Source: Dictyobacter formicarum | GTDB lineage: Bacteria > Chloroflexota > Ktedonobacteria > Ktedonobacterales > Ktedonobacteraceae | Assembly (NCBI RefSeq): GCF_016587435.1 | Contig: NZ_BNJJ01000003.1 | Coordinates: 501,385-565,384 of the forward strand | Direction: 5' to 3' | DNA length: 64,000 bases | In this document: piece by piece, positions 28,374 to 37,104 of the stretch | How the letters are laid out: each line of letters starts with the position of its first letter | Numbering within the stretch: position 1 is the first letter of the stretch | Notes under the pieces: generated by a model | What the model saw: the letters and a program-made list of their open reading frames with translations, nothing else | Told to the model about the DNA's origin: nothing | The model's database searches: none | Translations under genes and position numbers: made by a program

Positions 28374-28826
28374 TTACGAGGGACGCTTGATGGGCCCAGG
28401 GGAAGGGCAGATACCGGTTTCGAGCCAGGTGGTCAGATGGGTGAGATGAACGTTCCAGCCGTTGTTTCTGAGATGGTAATAGTGATCCCAATCCTTGCCT
28501 TCGCCGATGCCCGTCTGGACGAGGCGGAGACGCGTGCCATCGTTTTCCGCGTTCAATTGAAAGGTGATCGTGACCGGGCTTGGCTCCATGGCTTCCCAGG
28601 TATAGCTGAGGCGATGGGGCGGGGCAAGCGCGACCATCTGGCCAGATTCAAACACGCCCGGACCCCAATAGAAGCTGATCGCACCCCCTGGCCGCAAATC
28701 AAGCTCGGCGGTCTGCGCAAACCAGCGTTCCAGCTCAGCTTTCTCGGTCAGGGCCTGGAAGACACGCTCAGGGGTGGCGTTAATGAACAGTTCTTTCTCA
28801 ATTGAGCGATGACCAAAGTTGTTTTC
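28374..28826 (-). CDS. SRPBCC / AHSA1-like domain protein
   Basis: A 150-residue protein of the START/Bet v1 (AHSA1) fold: FINATPERVFQALTEKAELERWFA at the start, the beta-strand region with MVALAPPHRLSYTWE, and the typical helix YHLRNNGWNVHLTHLTTWLE at the end. Members bind hydrophobic ligands or relate to the Hsp90 activator Aha1. A GTG at 28835 with AAAGGA upstream could also be the start. It looks intact, in contrast to its neighbours. Confidence 0.8.
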   Translation of the reverse strand, partial: ENNFGHRSIEKELFINATPERVFQALTEKAELERWFAQTAELDLRPGGAISFYWGPGVFESGQMVALAPPHRLSYTWEAMEPSPVTITFQLNAENDGTRLRLVQTGIGEGKDWDHYYHLRNNGWNVHLTHLTTWLETGICPSPGPIKRPS

Positions 28827-28901
28827 CATGATCACTATGCATTCCTTTCTCACTCATCATGCGTGGTCAATGAACCAGGCAAGTCAGTCAAATCAGATCA
28901 G

Positions 28902-29120
28902 TCAAGCTGAGGTGAGCATTTTCTTGACCTGTGTACGCAGGCGCAGACCACCTACGATCATGCCCAGGAAGATACAGGCACAACCAATCCAGGCAAGCTC
29001 CACTCAATCCCTGTCCTGCCGGATAGCCAAACAGATCCGCCCAGGCAGGCTCAAGAGCATAGACCAGCACAGCACGCGTGCTGCTAACATATTGCTGCGC
29101 CCAGTTGTGATAGGGACTTC
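28902..29120 (-). pseudogene. EamA/DMT-family transporter, C-terminal remnant with frameshift
   Basis: On the minus strand one frame gives WAQQYVSSTRAVLVYALEPAWADLFGY and, after a shift, another gives LAWIGCACIFLGMIVGG, together the last two or three helices of an EamA (RhaT-like) exporter. The rest of the gene is gone. It supports decay of this region. Confidence 0.65.
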
Positions 29121-29242
29121 TAACAGCTCAGTAGTAGTCATGCTTGTGTTCTACCATCTTGACTTATGTTCAATTTCTTTGGATCTAGAGTACTGTTCTC
29201 AGACAGGGACTGCTTTCCGGAAAAGCTTCCTTCTTTTTTAAG

Positions 29243-30184
29243 TTGCGCGGCATGTGCCTCTTGCGACCTAATAATACAAAACTCCTTTATTTTAAGGGAA
29301 ATCTGCTCTTTGAATTTGGTTTTGCTGAGGAAGCGCATCCAATCAATGCACTCACAGCTTTTAGCCGTGACGTAAGCACTTTACTAGGGTCAGCCTTTGG
29401 CGCGGGCATCGTCGCGCTGGTAGGTCCTATGGGAGCCTTTGCCTTTGATGGACTCTCATTTATCTTCTCTGCTGTTTGCTTGCTCTCGATGCCTTCTCTC
29501 GCCTCTTCCTCACGGGGAGGGACAGCAGAGGATTCTCAAGAGAAAGCAAGCAACACACATCCACTGCAAAGTATCATTGATGATTTGCGCGAAGGTTGGC
29601 GCTTTGTTGTGAACTCGCCCTGGTTTCTGGTGGGGCTTCCTCTTGCGACGTTAGGCAACATCTTTTTTTCAGGTCCACTTGAGGTTACGCTTCCGAAGCT
29701 GGTTCAGACGGCGTATCATGGCAATGTCTGGCTCTTTGGCGTCTTGGGGATGGCCCTGGCATTGGGTTCCATTTTGGCTTCGCTTCTTCTGGGGCAGCTA
29801 CGGCACATCCCCAAACGAGGAACCGTCATGTATGGTGCCGTCGCACTGGCGAGTTGTGCTGAACTTCTCCTGGGTCTCTCTATTCCCCAAGCCTACGCGC
29901 CTTGGCTTGCCATCCTTGCAAATACATTGATCGGCTTTGGACTGGGGACATTTGGTCTCATTTGGGTCACACTGATGCAAGAGCTTGTGCCGAAGGAATT
30001 GCTGGGACGTGTTTCAAGCATTGATCAGCTTGGGGCCTGGAGCCTTCTCCCATTGGGATATGCCCTCACTGGCGTAGCAACGGATCGCTTTGGCCCCAGC
30101 CTCGTGTTTCTTGTTGCTAGCTTGGGAAACATCTTGCTTGCGCTCATAGCCTTGATCGTACCCGCCATTCGTCGTCAAGAGTGA
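29243..30184 (+). pseudogene. MFS (MefA-like, MFS_3) transporter lacking its N-terminal part
   Basis: The open frame covers the second part of a 12-helix macrolide-efflux-like MFS protein: a family-typical entry (INALTAFSRDVSTLLGSAFGAG), then helices through ILLALIALIVPA. Normal members have about 120 more residues before this point, with helices 1-4. The upstream DNA (29160-29320) gives only short broken frames, so the gene seems truncated rather than short. A strong terminator follows. Confidence 0.75.
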
Positions 30185-30190
30185 TTTGAC

Positions 30191-30237
30191 AAGAGAAACG
30201 TCCCCAGCATGTTGTGGATTCCGGGGACGTTTCTCTT
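30191..30237 (+). terminator. intrinsic terminator
   Basis: Perfect 15-bp arms AAGAGAAACGTCCCC / GGGGACGTTTCTCTT with a 17-nt loop, directly after the truncated MFS gene. Confidence 0.7.
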
Positions 30238-30445
30238 TGAATGATTGCTCTACGAGCTTCACGTTATTTACAGAAATTTCTGTCCGCACCTGGTCCCTAC
30301 ACTGTTCTGATCTCGAACCATCTTCCTTTGCAAGACACTGTCTATCGTGAACATGCCAGCTTGATTGAGTACAGAGCAAGTGACACTCCAAGCTATCAGG
30401 AAGATTTCCTCTATCTCACGGTCAGCCAGGGTCAAGAGCTGCCCT

Positions 30446-30496
30446 TTCATTAAGCGTAAGCCTGGAGTGGGTAGAGGATTAAAGCCAACACAATAA
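30446..30496 (+). pseudogene. second copy of the integrase tail
   Basis: Encodes IKRKPGVGRGLKPTQ and a stop, matching IKRKPGTGRGIKPTR at the end of the integrase remnant (27250-27300); 12 of 16 residues agree. The upstream frame (30241-30453) is in another phase and is not recognised. The two copies bracket about 3.2 kb of decayed DNA. Confidence 0.55.
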
Positions 30497-30637
30497 CATT
30501 GGGGCTGGATTAAGAACTAGTCAATAATGAAAAAGGGGCACCTCCCCATGTTGGGAGGGTCCCTTGCAATGGACGTATCCACTATTGCTTATGCTTCGCG
30601 ATTAATCCGCGCGCTATCGAGTAATTGCAATCAAGGA

Positions 30638-30937
30638 CTATAAAAGGTCACCTAAGCCTATGCCTAGACCCAGACCTATACCTATGCCACCACCATCGCC
30701 TCCACCGTAGCCATAGCCCTCACCGTAGCCACCTCCACCGTAGCCATAGCCCTCACCGTAGCCACCTCCACCGTAGCCATAGCCTCCACCGTAGTTAGGA
30801 CCGTATGGCCCAAAGGCACCATGGACTCCAGCAAGTTCCTCTTCTGCCAATTCACGTACGCTACTCGGATGCTGCGGAAGCTCAACCTGCTCTTCGCTGG
30901 TCAAAGATGTACGATAGTCTTGCTCAATGTTGTTCAT
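30638..30937 (-). CDS. Gly/Tyr-rich peptide precursor with bacteriocin-type leader
   Basis: A 99-residue protein of two distinct halves. Residues 1-41 are acidic and end in VRELAEEELAGVHGA, which matches the leader consensus of double-glycine-type peptides (E-L-x-x-E-E-L-x-x-V-x-G-G/A). After it comes a core of only G, Y, F, P, N, E, D, I and L: two copies of an 11-residue unit GYGYGGGGYGE, then an alternating I-G/L-G run to the end. The core has no Cys, Ser, Thr, Lys or Arg, so it cannot form lanthionines or azoles. It may be a secreted, unmodified or otherwise modified peptide. No maturase or C39 peptidase transporter is beside it. The DNA repeat unit is 33 bp. Confidence 0.6.
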   Translation of the reverse strand: MNNIEQDYRTSLTSEEQVELPQHPSSVRELAEEELAGVHGAFGPYGPNYGGGYGYGGGGYGEGYGYGGGGYGEGYGYGGGDGGGIGIGLGLGIGLGDLL

Positions 30938-31307
30938 AACAATACTCTTTCTTTCTTCACCAAGACGTGGTTGATACGGTATTATGCATCTGGAAGAGAA
31001 ATATAGCAGATGTCAGTTCCAAATACGGAATTGACGGATTTTTTCCGTTATCCATCTGGCACATTGCACTCTCCGTAGCTCTCTTACGAAATATCGTATC
31101 GTAATACGGTTAATACCTATACATAGTATACTAAAGCATAGAAATAGTAAATTTGAATATACATATATTAATAAAAAATTACCGATTATATTCAGAAGAT
31201 ACTATATTTTTCACTGCATTCAGGATCTTTACATACCATATTCCATTTCACAGGTATTGTATGGTGTGGTGGTGTAGCACGCTCCTCTTACCTTTATAAG
31301 GGAGGTT
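30938..31307. other. AT-rich intergenic stretch
   Basis: Strongly AT-rich, with several copies of a short motif around ACGGA/TCCGT near 31020-31110 (ATACGGAATTGACGGATTT...). It is likely the promoter region of the peptide gene on the minus strand; no gene is seen. Confidence 0.5.
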
Positions 31308-31748
31308 GTGGCCGAACATCAGCCATCAGCTCCCACGCATCCCATTGTTCTCGATATGCTCCCGATGGCGCAAACGGCCCCTGTTGTGGCTGATCCTGAG
31401 CGCATCAAGCAGGTTGTAGACACATACCTCGAGAATGCTCTGGTTTCGTCTCCAAATGATCAGCCAGTGATGGTGCGACTCAGGGTCGAGGAGAGCATGG
31501 TACACGTCTCGGTTCATGACGAAGGAGCAGGTATTCCTGACAGGGAGCAAAAATGCCTTTGGGACCGCTTCTACCGTGGCAAAGGGAGTGCGGTCCAGCA
31601 GGAACTTGACCTGAGCCTGGGCCTGGGCTTCTTTCTGTGTAAAGCCTTCATTGAGCATCATCAAGGTGGTGTTGGGGTACAAAGCGAACCAGGTCACGGC
31701 ACAACGTTCTGGTTTACGTTACCACTATGCGCTGAGGAAAAACCGTGA
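31308..31748 (+). CDS. histidine kinase ATPase domain fragment
   Basis: 146 residues that cover only the HATPase domain of a sensor kinase: N-box ENALVSS, G1 motif HDEGAGIPD, F-box RFYRG and G2 region LGLGFFLCK, ending in GHGTTFWFTLPL. The HisKA dimerisation helix and phospho-acceptor His are absent, so it has no substrate His of its own. A GTG start with GGGAGG upstream is possible, so it may be expressed; more likely it is a truncated gene of the island. Its closest relative here is the end of the kinase at 38173-40089. Confidence 0.65.
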   Translation: MAEHQPSAPTHPIVLDMLPMAQTAPVVADPERIKQVVDTYLENALVSSPNDQPVMVRLRVEESMVHVSVHDEGAGIPDREQKCLWDRFYRGKGSAVQQELDLSLGLGFFLCKAFIEHHQGGVGVQSEPGHGTTFWFTLPLCAEEKP

Positions 31749-31954
31749 TAGTGCCTCAGAACGTCAAGCTATCGGGAAATTCGAGAAACAATGCACTCGA
31801 TCTAAGTTTTTCACCTATCCTCATTTTCCTCTTCTGTTGCTTCTTTCATAAATAAAAGCTTGCCGCGTCATGTTTCAAATTTGCATTGGGCCGCAGCTAA
31901 AGCTGAACTATACATCGCAAAGTATCCATGTTAAAATTGGCAGGCAAACACAGC

Positions 31955-31992
<38 letters not shown>

Positions 31993-31998
31993 TCGAAC

Positions 31999-32514
31999 AT
32001 GATACAACGAGATCGTTTAGCAGAGGCTATTCAATTGCGCGAGGAGGGCCGGGCCAAACAGGACCAGGAGATTTTGGAGCGAGCACGGACGCTCCTCATG
32101 GAGTTGCTTGCGGCCTATCCAGATGATGCCGAAATCACCTTCCAGGCGGGTGTGGCGCATGATAATCTGGGGCTTGAACAGGGGGCCATTCCTTTGTACG
32201 TGCGCGCCATCGACCTGGGACTGGCGGGTCCAGACCTGGAAAGGTGCTTACTTGGCCTGGGCAGTACGTACCGTGGGCTGGGCAGATATCAGGAGGCAGT
32301 GGAAACGCTGCGCCGAGGTGTGAGGGAGTTCCCCGCAAACCGAGCCCTGCAGACCTTCCTGGCCATGGCTCTGTACAATTCGCAGCAATACAGGGAGGCC
32401 ATGGAGATCGTCTTGACCAACCTGCTGGAGACTACTACCGATGAAAAGCTCCAGTACTTCAAGCGCGGCCTGACGTACTATTCGCAGCACCTGGATGAGG
32501 TCTGGGAGTCATAG
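31999..32514 (+). CDS. tetratricopeptide repeat protein
   Basis: A 171-residue helical protein with about three to four TPR-like units: helix pairs with the W/L-G-Y-A-F pattern are visible in YPDDAEITFQAGVAHDNLG, LERCLLGLGSTYRGLGRYQEA and ALQTFLAMALYNSQQYREA. Close to known 'tetratricopeptide repeat' helper proteins; it would bind a partner protein. The start at 31999 is preferred since the codons before it are only the GAAA repeat. It is followed by a dispersed hairpin copy. Confidence 0.75.
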   Translation: MIQRDRLAEAIQLREEGRAKQDQEILERARTLLMELLAAYPDDAEITFQAGVAHDNLGLEQGAIPLYVRAIDLGLAGPDLERCLLGLGSTYRGLGRYQEAVETLRRGVREFPANRALQTFLAMALYNSQQYREAMEIVLTNLLETTTDEKLQYFKRGLTYYSQHLDEVWES

Positions 32515-32546
32515 CGACACCCTCGTGGCGGCGCGTACGCCGCCAC

Positions 32547-32573
32547 ATAAGTTCGGGCCTTGCGCCCGATTTG
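32547..32573 (+). repeat. dispersed hairpin element
   Basis: Stem TCGGGC/GCCCGA, loop CTTGC, 3' flank TTT, placed between the convergent TPR and membrane-HTH genes. Confidence 0.75.
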
Positions 32574-32627
32574 CTCTCCACGCTCGAAAATCATCTCCGT
32601 GATTTCTTGCCTTGCGAGAGGCGGTAC

Positions 32628-33944
32628 CTATTGTTTGGCTCGGCGCTTACTCAGATAAGCGTTGACACTGGCTACCCTGATCTTATTGGTTTCGTCGGAG
32701 ACCAGCACGCCCTGGCTGCGCAGCTCGCGCACGCGCCGCTCGGAGAGTGCCAGGGCCTCGGCGGCCTCCGCGACCGTCATCGGCTTGCGGCGCGTCAATT
32801 TGCCGGTGTTTGACGATAGTTTTGGGAACGAGCCCGTGTCATTAGAGGGGATGTAGGGCGGCATATCCTCCAGCGTGAGGAAGGCGTTGGCGTCGTCTCC
32901 GCCAGCCCAGGCCGGAAGAAAAGCGTTGCCAGATGCGCCCGCTTTAGCGCCCTCGGCCACCAGTGGGCCACTATCCTGACTCCCATCAATGCTGTATTGT
33001 GTTGCTTCAATCGCCAGAGGTTCAGCCAGGGGCTCAGTAGTATGCTGCTGCTCATTCTCTCTGCTCTGCGCCACCTCTTCAATCATCTCCTCGCCGGGTG
33101 TAGTCGCTTCGACGGATGGCATGGCCTCGGGCTGGTTAAAGGCGGCCGCAGTGGTCACCTGCTCAACATCCTCAGCCACAGATTGCGGCTCAACCGCCGC
33201 GGCTGGCTCGCTGGCCATCCGCTCGACCACCTCCGGCTCAGCCGCCATCGTCACAGGCTGCGCCGCCACCTGGGCCGCGCCTCTAGCGGCCACCGCCCTC
33301 TCTTCAACGCTGACGCCGTTGCGTACAGATTGCTGTTTGCCTGCTTGCTCCGCCGTCCAGACCTCATTGACGGCCGCTCGCGCCTCCAGGGCTGTGTTCT
33401 TCACGCGCTCAATCACGCTGGGCTGCTTCGTGCGCTGCTTATACTGGGCCAGGCGCCGCTGCTGCTCCTCCAGGAGCTCCAGTTCATCCACCTTCGCCGC
33501 TAGTTCAGCGGCGGTCTCACCCTTGGAGTTAAAGAACTCCGCCACCACTGAGTAGGCCAGGTTCAGAAAGGCGAACGACGAGGCCAGAATTGGATTTAGC
33601 AACCTCAATGTATCGTTGACGCGCAGGTCGTTCCCCTGATACGTCATGGCGTATTCCCAGTTCACAAACCAGCTAAAGGCGGTCAGGGCAACAATAAAGA
33701 GCCAGGTAAACATCTGGGCATACCAGGGCATATTGCCGCGAAAGAACATCACCCCGACAGTCAATACCAGGGCGGTCAAATCAATACTCACAGCCAATGT
33801 GTAGGGGTTAATCCAATCGGTAGGATCAGACTCAAAATTATGAAAAAAAGTGGCGACATGCCGGATCGATGCCGCCAGGAACGCAATATACGCAAAAATA
33901 AAAATTACGCGGATAAAAACGCGAAAAGCTCCTTGCCAGGTCAT
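32628..33944 (-). CDS. membrane protein with C-terminal MerR/excisionase-type helix-turn-helix
   Basis: 438 residues in three parts. Four membrane helices come first (about 8-28, 46-68, 77-97 and 115-137). A coiled-coil and low-complexity acidic linker (about 140-380, rich in A, E, Q and V) follows. The last 55 residues form a helix-turn-helix, PMTVAEAAEALALSERRVREL with SVNAYLSKRRAKQ, of the excisionase/MerR-like type. This would tie DNA binding to the membrane. No family name is certain. The organisation differs from one-component regulators of the CadC type, where the DNA-binding domain is N-terminal. Confidence 0.7.
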   Translation of the reverse strand: MTWQGAFRVFIRVIFIFAYIAFLAASIRHVATFFHNFESDPTDWINPYTLAVSIDLTALVLTVGVMFFRGNMPWYAQMFTWLFIVALTAFSWFVNWEYAMTYQGNDLRVNDTLRLLNPILASSFAFLNLAYSVVAEFFNSKGETAAELAAKVDELELLEEQQRRLAQYKQRTKQPSVIERVKNTALEARAAVNEVWTAEQAGKQQSVRNGVSVEERAVAARGAAQVAAQPVTMAAEPEVVERMASEPAAAVEPQSVAEDVEQVTTAAAFNQPEAMPSVEATTPGEEMIEEVAQSRENEQQHTTEPLAEPLAIEATQYSIDGSQDSGPLVAEGAKAGASGNAFLPAWAGGDDANAFLTLEDMPPYIPSNDTGSFPKLSSNTGKLTRRKPMTVAEAAEALALSERRVRELRSQGVLVSDETNKIRVASVNAYLSKRRAKQ

Positions 33945-34235
33945 GGATAATCCTCTTCTCTATGCGATGCGATACTTGCTCTCAAGCTCTTCTATCCTAA
34001 CAGCTAGATGCAATGCATTTCTACTGCCTGGTGAGTGATCCGCAGCGATTACTTCATACTATGCAATCCGATAACAATGCAATACATGAAAACTATAGCA
34101 TGTTTTTCGTGCTGAGACCGTTGGGAGGCAACAGCTTGAAGCGACTTGAGAAGGCTGGTGGAAGCGCAAAAAGCAACTTTTTCGGCAGGTGCAAAATTCA
34201 TTCGCCTATAGCCCGAAGGTCACTGGTAGGCGCGT
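33945..34235. other. intergenic, no gene
   Basis: AT-rich; short open frames without credible starts. Likely promoter of the membrane-HTH gene on the minus strand. Confidence 0.5.
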
Positions 34236-35630
34236 TTATTGATGAATGAGAGAGATATGGCTGCTCCACAGCAATGCTTTGTCGCTGGCGCGCATGGCCT
34301 TGATAGAAAAGTCATTCATCGATACGATATAGACAATGCCATGTTCGATATGGGCAATAAAGCCGAGCACATCCAGCTGCACATCCCCGTTGTAGGCAAT
34401 GGAGTAGCTCCAGCGCATCTGGCCGCTGCTAGCATTGAGGGCATTAAAGATACCATCGCTAAAGGAGCTAATATAGACGGTGCCATCGTTGATCTGGATA
34501 TCGGGGTCCAAAAATTTGGTCTCGCGGTGCCAGAGCAGGCTGCCATCGCTGGCGCGCAGCGCGCTGATACTGCTGTGTGCGCTGGCATAAACGATACCAT
34601 TCTGCTCATCTGAGAAGGCCACAAAGCCGTAATGGTAGCTCCACAGCGAGGACCCATCGGTAGCGCTCCAGACATCGATCCAGTTGTCTCTGCCCTGTCC
34701 GTCGTATACGTTGAGGTAGATCTGCCCATCAGCGATGCGCGCCAGGTCAGCGTTCCTCTCCATCTGGCGCTGCCAGAGGCGCTGCTGATCGGCCACACGC
34801 ACAGCGACCAGGAGCAGGTTGTTCTGGAGGGTATAGATAACGCCCTGCTCAATGATAATGGCGCGCGGCGCACTATCGGCCACCGGATAGCGCCGAGCCA
34901 GGCTGCCATCGCTAACATGGAAGGCTGAAATAATGCCACTGGAGGCAGGCCCGTTGGTGAAGGTATAGGCCAGGCCAGCCTCAACCTGCAACAGTGAGCC
35001 AACGCCTTGGTGGCTCCAGACGAGGGTACCATCATTCAGTCGGTAGGCCATCACCGTTGCGGAATCGGGCGCTACAAAGAGCAGCCCATTCGCCTCCGAG
35101 GTGATGGCAGCGCCACTCACCAACTTTTGCTGCCAGATCTGAGAACCATCGCGCACATTCAACACATGCAGCGAATAATCGCTCCACTGCACATACACCA
35201 TAGCGTCCGCCACCCCAAACGTACGGATATCCTGATTGCTGCGCCATAGCACGTGCCCCGTACGGGTCTCAAAGGCAAAGAGGCGACCCTGATCGGCATT
35301 ATATCCTGGCGCGCCCCTCATTACCGTAATCGAGCCCCAAGTGGCGATAGTCACCATCGGCGGCGTGCGATCGACGATATGGGTAACTGGTGTCGTAGCC
35401 CGCGCTGTGGGTGAACTGATCAGCGATTGCGAGAGCGCCATAATATTCGGCCACAACAGAGCCAGCACCAGCACGACCGCCCCCAGCAGCGTCAGAATGG
35501 TCAGGAAAAAACGACTGCGCCCCGAGAAATACCGTCCATGCAGCAGTCCGCCCCTGGACGAATCCAGGCTATCCAGATCCACAATCTTGAACTCATCGTC
35601 GAACAGATCCTTCCGCTCATCATAGCCCAA
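34236..35630 (-). CDS. membrane-anchored PQQ-like beta-propeller protein
   Basis: About 464 residues. A single membrane helix (ILTLLGAVVLVLALLWPNI, near residues 45-65) anchors a long propeller of PQQ/BamB-like blades, each with the signature A-x-D-G-S-x-x-W (for example LNVRDGSQIWQ, LRASDGSLLWH, MRASDKALLW). It thus faces the outside of the cell. Such blades bind substrates or act in assembly; no quinone-binding active site is visible. I chose the TTG at 35630 because GAGGTG stands just before it; the frame is open further up to 35675. The gene is unlinked to its neighbours. Confidence 0.75.
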   Translation of the reverse strand: MGYDERKDLFDDEFKIVDLDSLDSSRGGLLHGRYFSGRSRFFLTILTLLGAVVLVLALLWPNIMALSQSLISSPTARATTPVTHIVDRTPPMVTIATWGSITVMRGAPGYNADQGRLFAFETRTGHVLWRSNQDIRTFGVADAMVYVQWSDYSLHVLNVRDGSQIWQQKLVSGAAITSEANGLLFVAPDSATVMAYRLNDGTLVWSHQGVGSLLQVEAGLAYTFTNGPASSGIISAFHVSDGSLARRYPVADSAPRAIIIEQGVIYTLQNNLLLVAVRVADQQRLWQRQMERNADLARIADGQIYLNVYDGQGRDNWIDVWSATDGSSLWSYHYGFVAFSDEQNGIVYASAHSSISALRASDGSLLWHRETKFLDPDIQINDGTVYISSFSDGIFNALNASSGQMRWSYSIAYNGDVQLDVLGFIAHIEHGIVYIVSMNDFSIKAMRASDKALLWSSHISLIHQ

Positions 35631-35799
35631 AATACACCTCGCAAAAGCACCAGCAAATCGACAAATAAAAAGCAACCAATCACCTACAAATAAAGTGTAA
35701 TTCTCTCCATCTCATTTGTAAAGTATCCTCCACCATCACGCCCGACGATTATTCTTATACGTGTTAGAACGGTGGTAGAGGTGGTCAAAAATAGACATG

Positions 35800-35829
35800 A
35801 TTGATTATCTTGAATCAATATGCTATACT
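35800..35829 (+). promoter_or_regulatory. promoter with an internal palindrome upstream of the SRPBCC gene
   Basis: TTGATT (35801-35806) and TATACT (35824-35829) with 17 bp between. The spacer holds ATTGATT/AATCAAT, a perfect 7-bp inverted repeat overlapping the -35, an obvious repressor site. Confidence 0.6.
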
Positions 35830-35972
35830 AAGAAATCCTTAGTACTGTTGATGGCATATCAGACCTGTCAACATTCATAAAACAAAGGATTCTGTGGCAT
35901 TATCGGATATAGTAACCAGGTAGAACGTCTCATATTAGAATGTGCATCTCCCTCTAAAAAAGGAGAACAATT

Positions 35973-36896
35973 ATGGTAGAACATTCTGCATCGGTTATTG
36001 TTAAAGCTCCCTTACACCAGGTCTACGAACTCTTTACACACTTCAATGATTTTCCAAAATTCATGGGCTTTGTTAAAGAGGTTACCTACTACGATGAACA
36101 GCGCAGCCACTGGGTTGTCAAAGTTGTAGGACAATATGAGTGGGATGCTGTTAACGAGGATTGGATACCGGATCAACAAATTGGCTGGCGGTCAACGCGT
36201 GGCCTCAGGAATTCTGGCCGTGTCAAGTTCCGTGCACTGGGTCCTGAGCGTACTACGGTTGATGTCTATATTCGTTATACGCCGCCCACAGGTTCGCTAG
36301 GTGAGCTGGGCGATCGCTTTGGCGTTAATACCTACTTTGACTCGATACTCAAAAAGGATATGAGTAATTTTGCACGTATGGTTGAAGAGGCTCCAGTTGG
36401 AGCGCTCGATCCCATGTCTTCTCATTATCTTTTCCATACCGAGAGCGCGGCCCATAGAGGAGAGGTTACTGCTCGTCAGAAAGCGGCGATGGAGAGAGAT
36501 CCGATGATGAGCCCGCAGGCTCTGGCTGAGCGCAAGGCGCAGATCGCGCAAGAGACCGAGCGCCGTCAGCGCCTGAAAGCGGAGCAGGAGGCCGAGCTCA
36601 AACGCAAACGAGAGCGCGAACGTCAGCTCCAGCGTGAACGAGAAATTATTCTGGCCCGTGAAGCAGAGAAACGGCAGCAGGAGCGCTTAGAAAGAGATGC
36701 CGCGCTACGCAAGGCGGCCACTATCCCGCTTGATCCACTCCATACGTATGCAGCCAGGGCCCACGGCCTGGGCGATCGCGATGGATTACGGGTACGCGAC
36801 CCCAATTGGTTACAAGATCCAATGACCGCGCGCCGGGGCAGCAAATCTGACATCTCCGCTAAGCCACCCTCTACCAAACCACCTACCGCGCAATAG
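35973..36896 (+). CDS. SRPBCC (polyketide cyclase/dehydrase-like) protein with charged coiled-coil tail, paralog 1
   Basis: 307 residues. The first 145 form an SRPBCC/START-type fold (COG5637-like), with VIVKAPLHQVYELFTHFNDFPKFM as the diagnostic start. From about 190 the protein is a charged E/R/K/Q helix (REAEKRQQERLERD) probably coiled-coil, then a disordered end. AAGGAG lies before the ATG. A paralog with the same N-terminus follows at 37105. Ligand and partner unknown. Confidence 0.75.
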   Translation: MVEHSASVIVKAPLHQVYELFTHFNDFPKFMGFVKEVTYYDEQRSHWVVKVVGQYEWDAVNEDWIPDQQIGWRSTRGLRNSGRVKFRALGPERTTVDVYIRYTPPTGSLGELGDRFGVNTYFDSILKKDMSNFARMVEEAPVGALDPMSSHYLFHTESAAHRGEVTARQKAAMERDPMMSPQALAERKAQIAQETERRQRLKAEQEAELKRKRERERQLQREREIILAREAEKRQQERLERDAALRKAATIPLDPLHTYAARAHGLGDRDGLRVRDPNWLQDPMTARRGSKSDISAKPPSTKPPTAQ

Positions 36897-36983
36897 GTTA
36901 AGAAAAACATCCGTTTTGGTAGCTATTTCGTATACAGGGTAGACGTGGTTGCACCAGGCGGAAATCATCTGCGAAAAAGTTTT

Positions 36984-37026
36984 TGACCAGGTATGCTAAC
37001 GCACAGCAGACAAGCATGCCTGGTCA
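36984..37026. repeat. long imperfect inverted repeat between the SRPBCC paralogs
   Basis: 14-bp arms beginning TGACCAGG and ending CCTGGTCA, one mismatch, 15-nt loop. No T run follows, so it may be an operator or attenuating stem rather than a terminator. Confidence 0.5.
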
Positions 37027-37104
37027 CTTCGTTCTTTATCAGGATAAAACCCAACTATCGGTTAAGATGTCCAATTGCTATGTGGGTGTAAGGAGGAGAA
37101 AGTT

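Noticed and set aside
30241..30453. A 70-codon frame before the second integrase tail as a gene
   Set aside because: No Shine-Dalgarno, no recognised family, and the integrase-like tail is in another frame.
26941..30500. A second copy of the tRNA 3' end as attachment-site repeat
   Set aside because: No repeat of TTCGAATCCTGC was found by eye in the island; decay may have removed it.
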